Positions 5,812-5,874 of a stretch of DNA of 5,874 bases are shown one piece after another. This stretch comes from Tannerella sp. GTDB taxonomy: Bacteria > Bacteroidota > Bacteroidia > Bacteroidales > Tannerellaceae. Below the pieces are notes generated by a model, which was not told the origin of the DNA, ran no database searches, and worked only from the letters and a program-made list of their open reading frames with translations. The stretch is from NCBI GenBank assembly GCA_031279875.1, contig JAITHS010000041.1, forward strand, positions 1 through 5,874, read 5' to 3'. Numbering within the stretch: position 1 is the stretch's first letter; each line of letters opens with the position of its first letter. The position numbers and the translations under genes were made by a program.

Positions 5812-5827
5812 CAAAATATCAAAAAAA
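5793..5827. promoter_or_regulatory. 35-bp AT-rich dyad overlapping the -33 element (candidate operator)
   Basis: TTTTTTTGATATTT (5793-5806) and AAATATCAAAAAAA (5814-5827) are perfect 14-bp inverted copies around a 7-bp centre, CCAAACA, which contains most of the -33 element. Placement over the promoter suggests a dimeric regulator's site. The alternative is a hairpin ending transcription of a gene to the right of the window, since both strands end in a T tract; the stem has only one GC pair per arm, which argues for protein binding over a terminator. Confidence 0.45.
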
Positions 5828-5828
5828 T

Positions 5829-5842
5829 TCTATCTATCTATC
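5829..5842. repeat. short TATC tetranucleotide repeat
   Basis: TCTATCTATCTATC is three and a half tandem copies of a tetranucleotide just upstream of the promoter's dyad. It is short and could be chance in AT-rich DNA. The rest of the window's right end (5843-5874) is AT-rich and holds nothing I can identify. Confidence 0.5.
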
Positions 5843-5874
5843 AGTATTTTATTCTATAAATTATTTTTCACTTT

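Overview
The window looks like chromosomal DNA from a member of the Bacteroidales (Bacteroidota). Three things point there: a secreted zinc metalloprotease of the DUF5118/DUF5117/DUF4953 architecture typical of that phylum, a promoter matching the Bacteroidetes consensus (TTTG, 20-nt spacer, TACCTTTG), and the absence of Shine-Dalgarno sequences before the starts. I cannot name a genus from sequence alone.

Layout: (i) 1-304, plus strand, the C-terminal end of an alpha/beta-hydrolase that begins outside the window. (ii) 305-561, a convergent intergenic region made mostly of repeats: a 125-bp element with 20-bp inverted arms enclosing a heptamer array, then a 37-bp imperfect palindrome. (iii) 562-5683, four genes on the minus strand, transcribed from right to left: secreted zinc metalloprotease, PHP-family (histidinol-phosphatase-like) phosphoesterase, DUF2156 acyltransferase-fold protein, and a GNAT acetyltransferase. 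Gaps are 3 bp, 6 bp and then a 23-bp overlap, so they are very likely one operon. (iv) 5684-5874, the leader and promoter region of that operon, with a perfect 14-bp inverted repeat centred on the -33 element and an 8-bp inverted repeat in the 5' leader.

No pathway ties the four operon genes together in an obvious way. The two acyltransferase-fold proteins are adjacent and translationally overlapping, so they may act together. The protease is exported; the other three appear cytoplasmic.

The most unusual content is repetitive DNA. The same palindrome found just downstream of the GNAT gene occurs again inside the GNAT reading frame, beside a heptamer array flanked by a 10-bp direct repeat exactly 48 bp apart. 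Together these add about 36 codons without breaking the frame. A second heptamer array, built to the same plan (7-bp units alternating at one base), lies in the nearby intergenic element. This resembles in-frame palindromic-element insertion known from other bacteria, but I know of no description of this particular combination. I see no CRISPR array, tRNA, rRNA, transposase or defence system.
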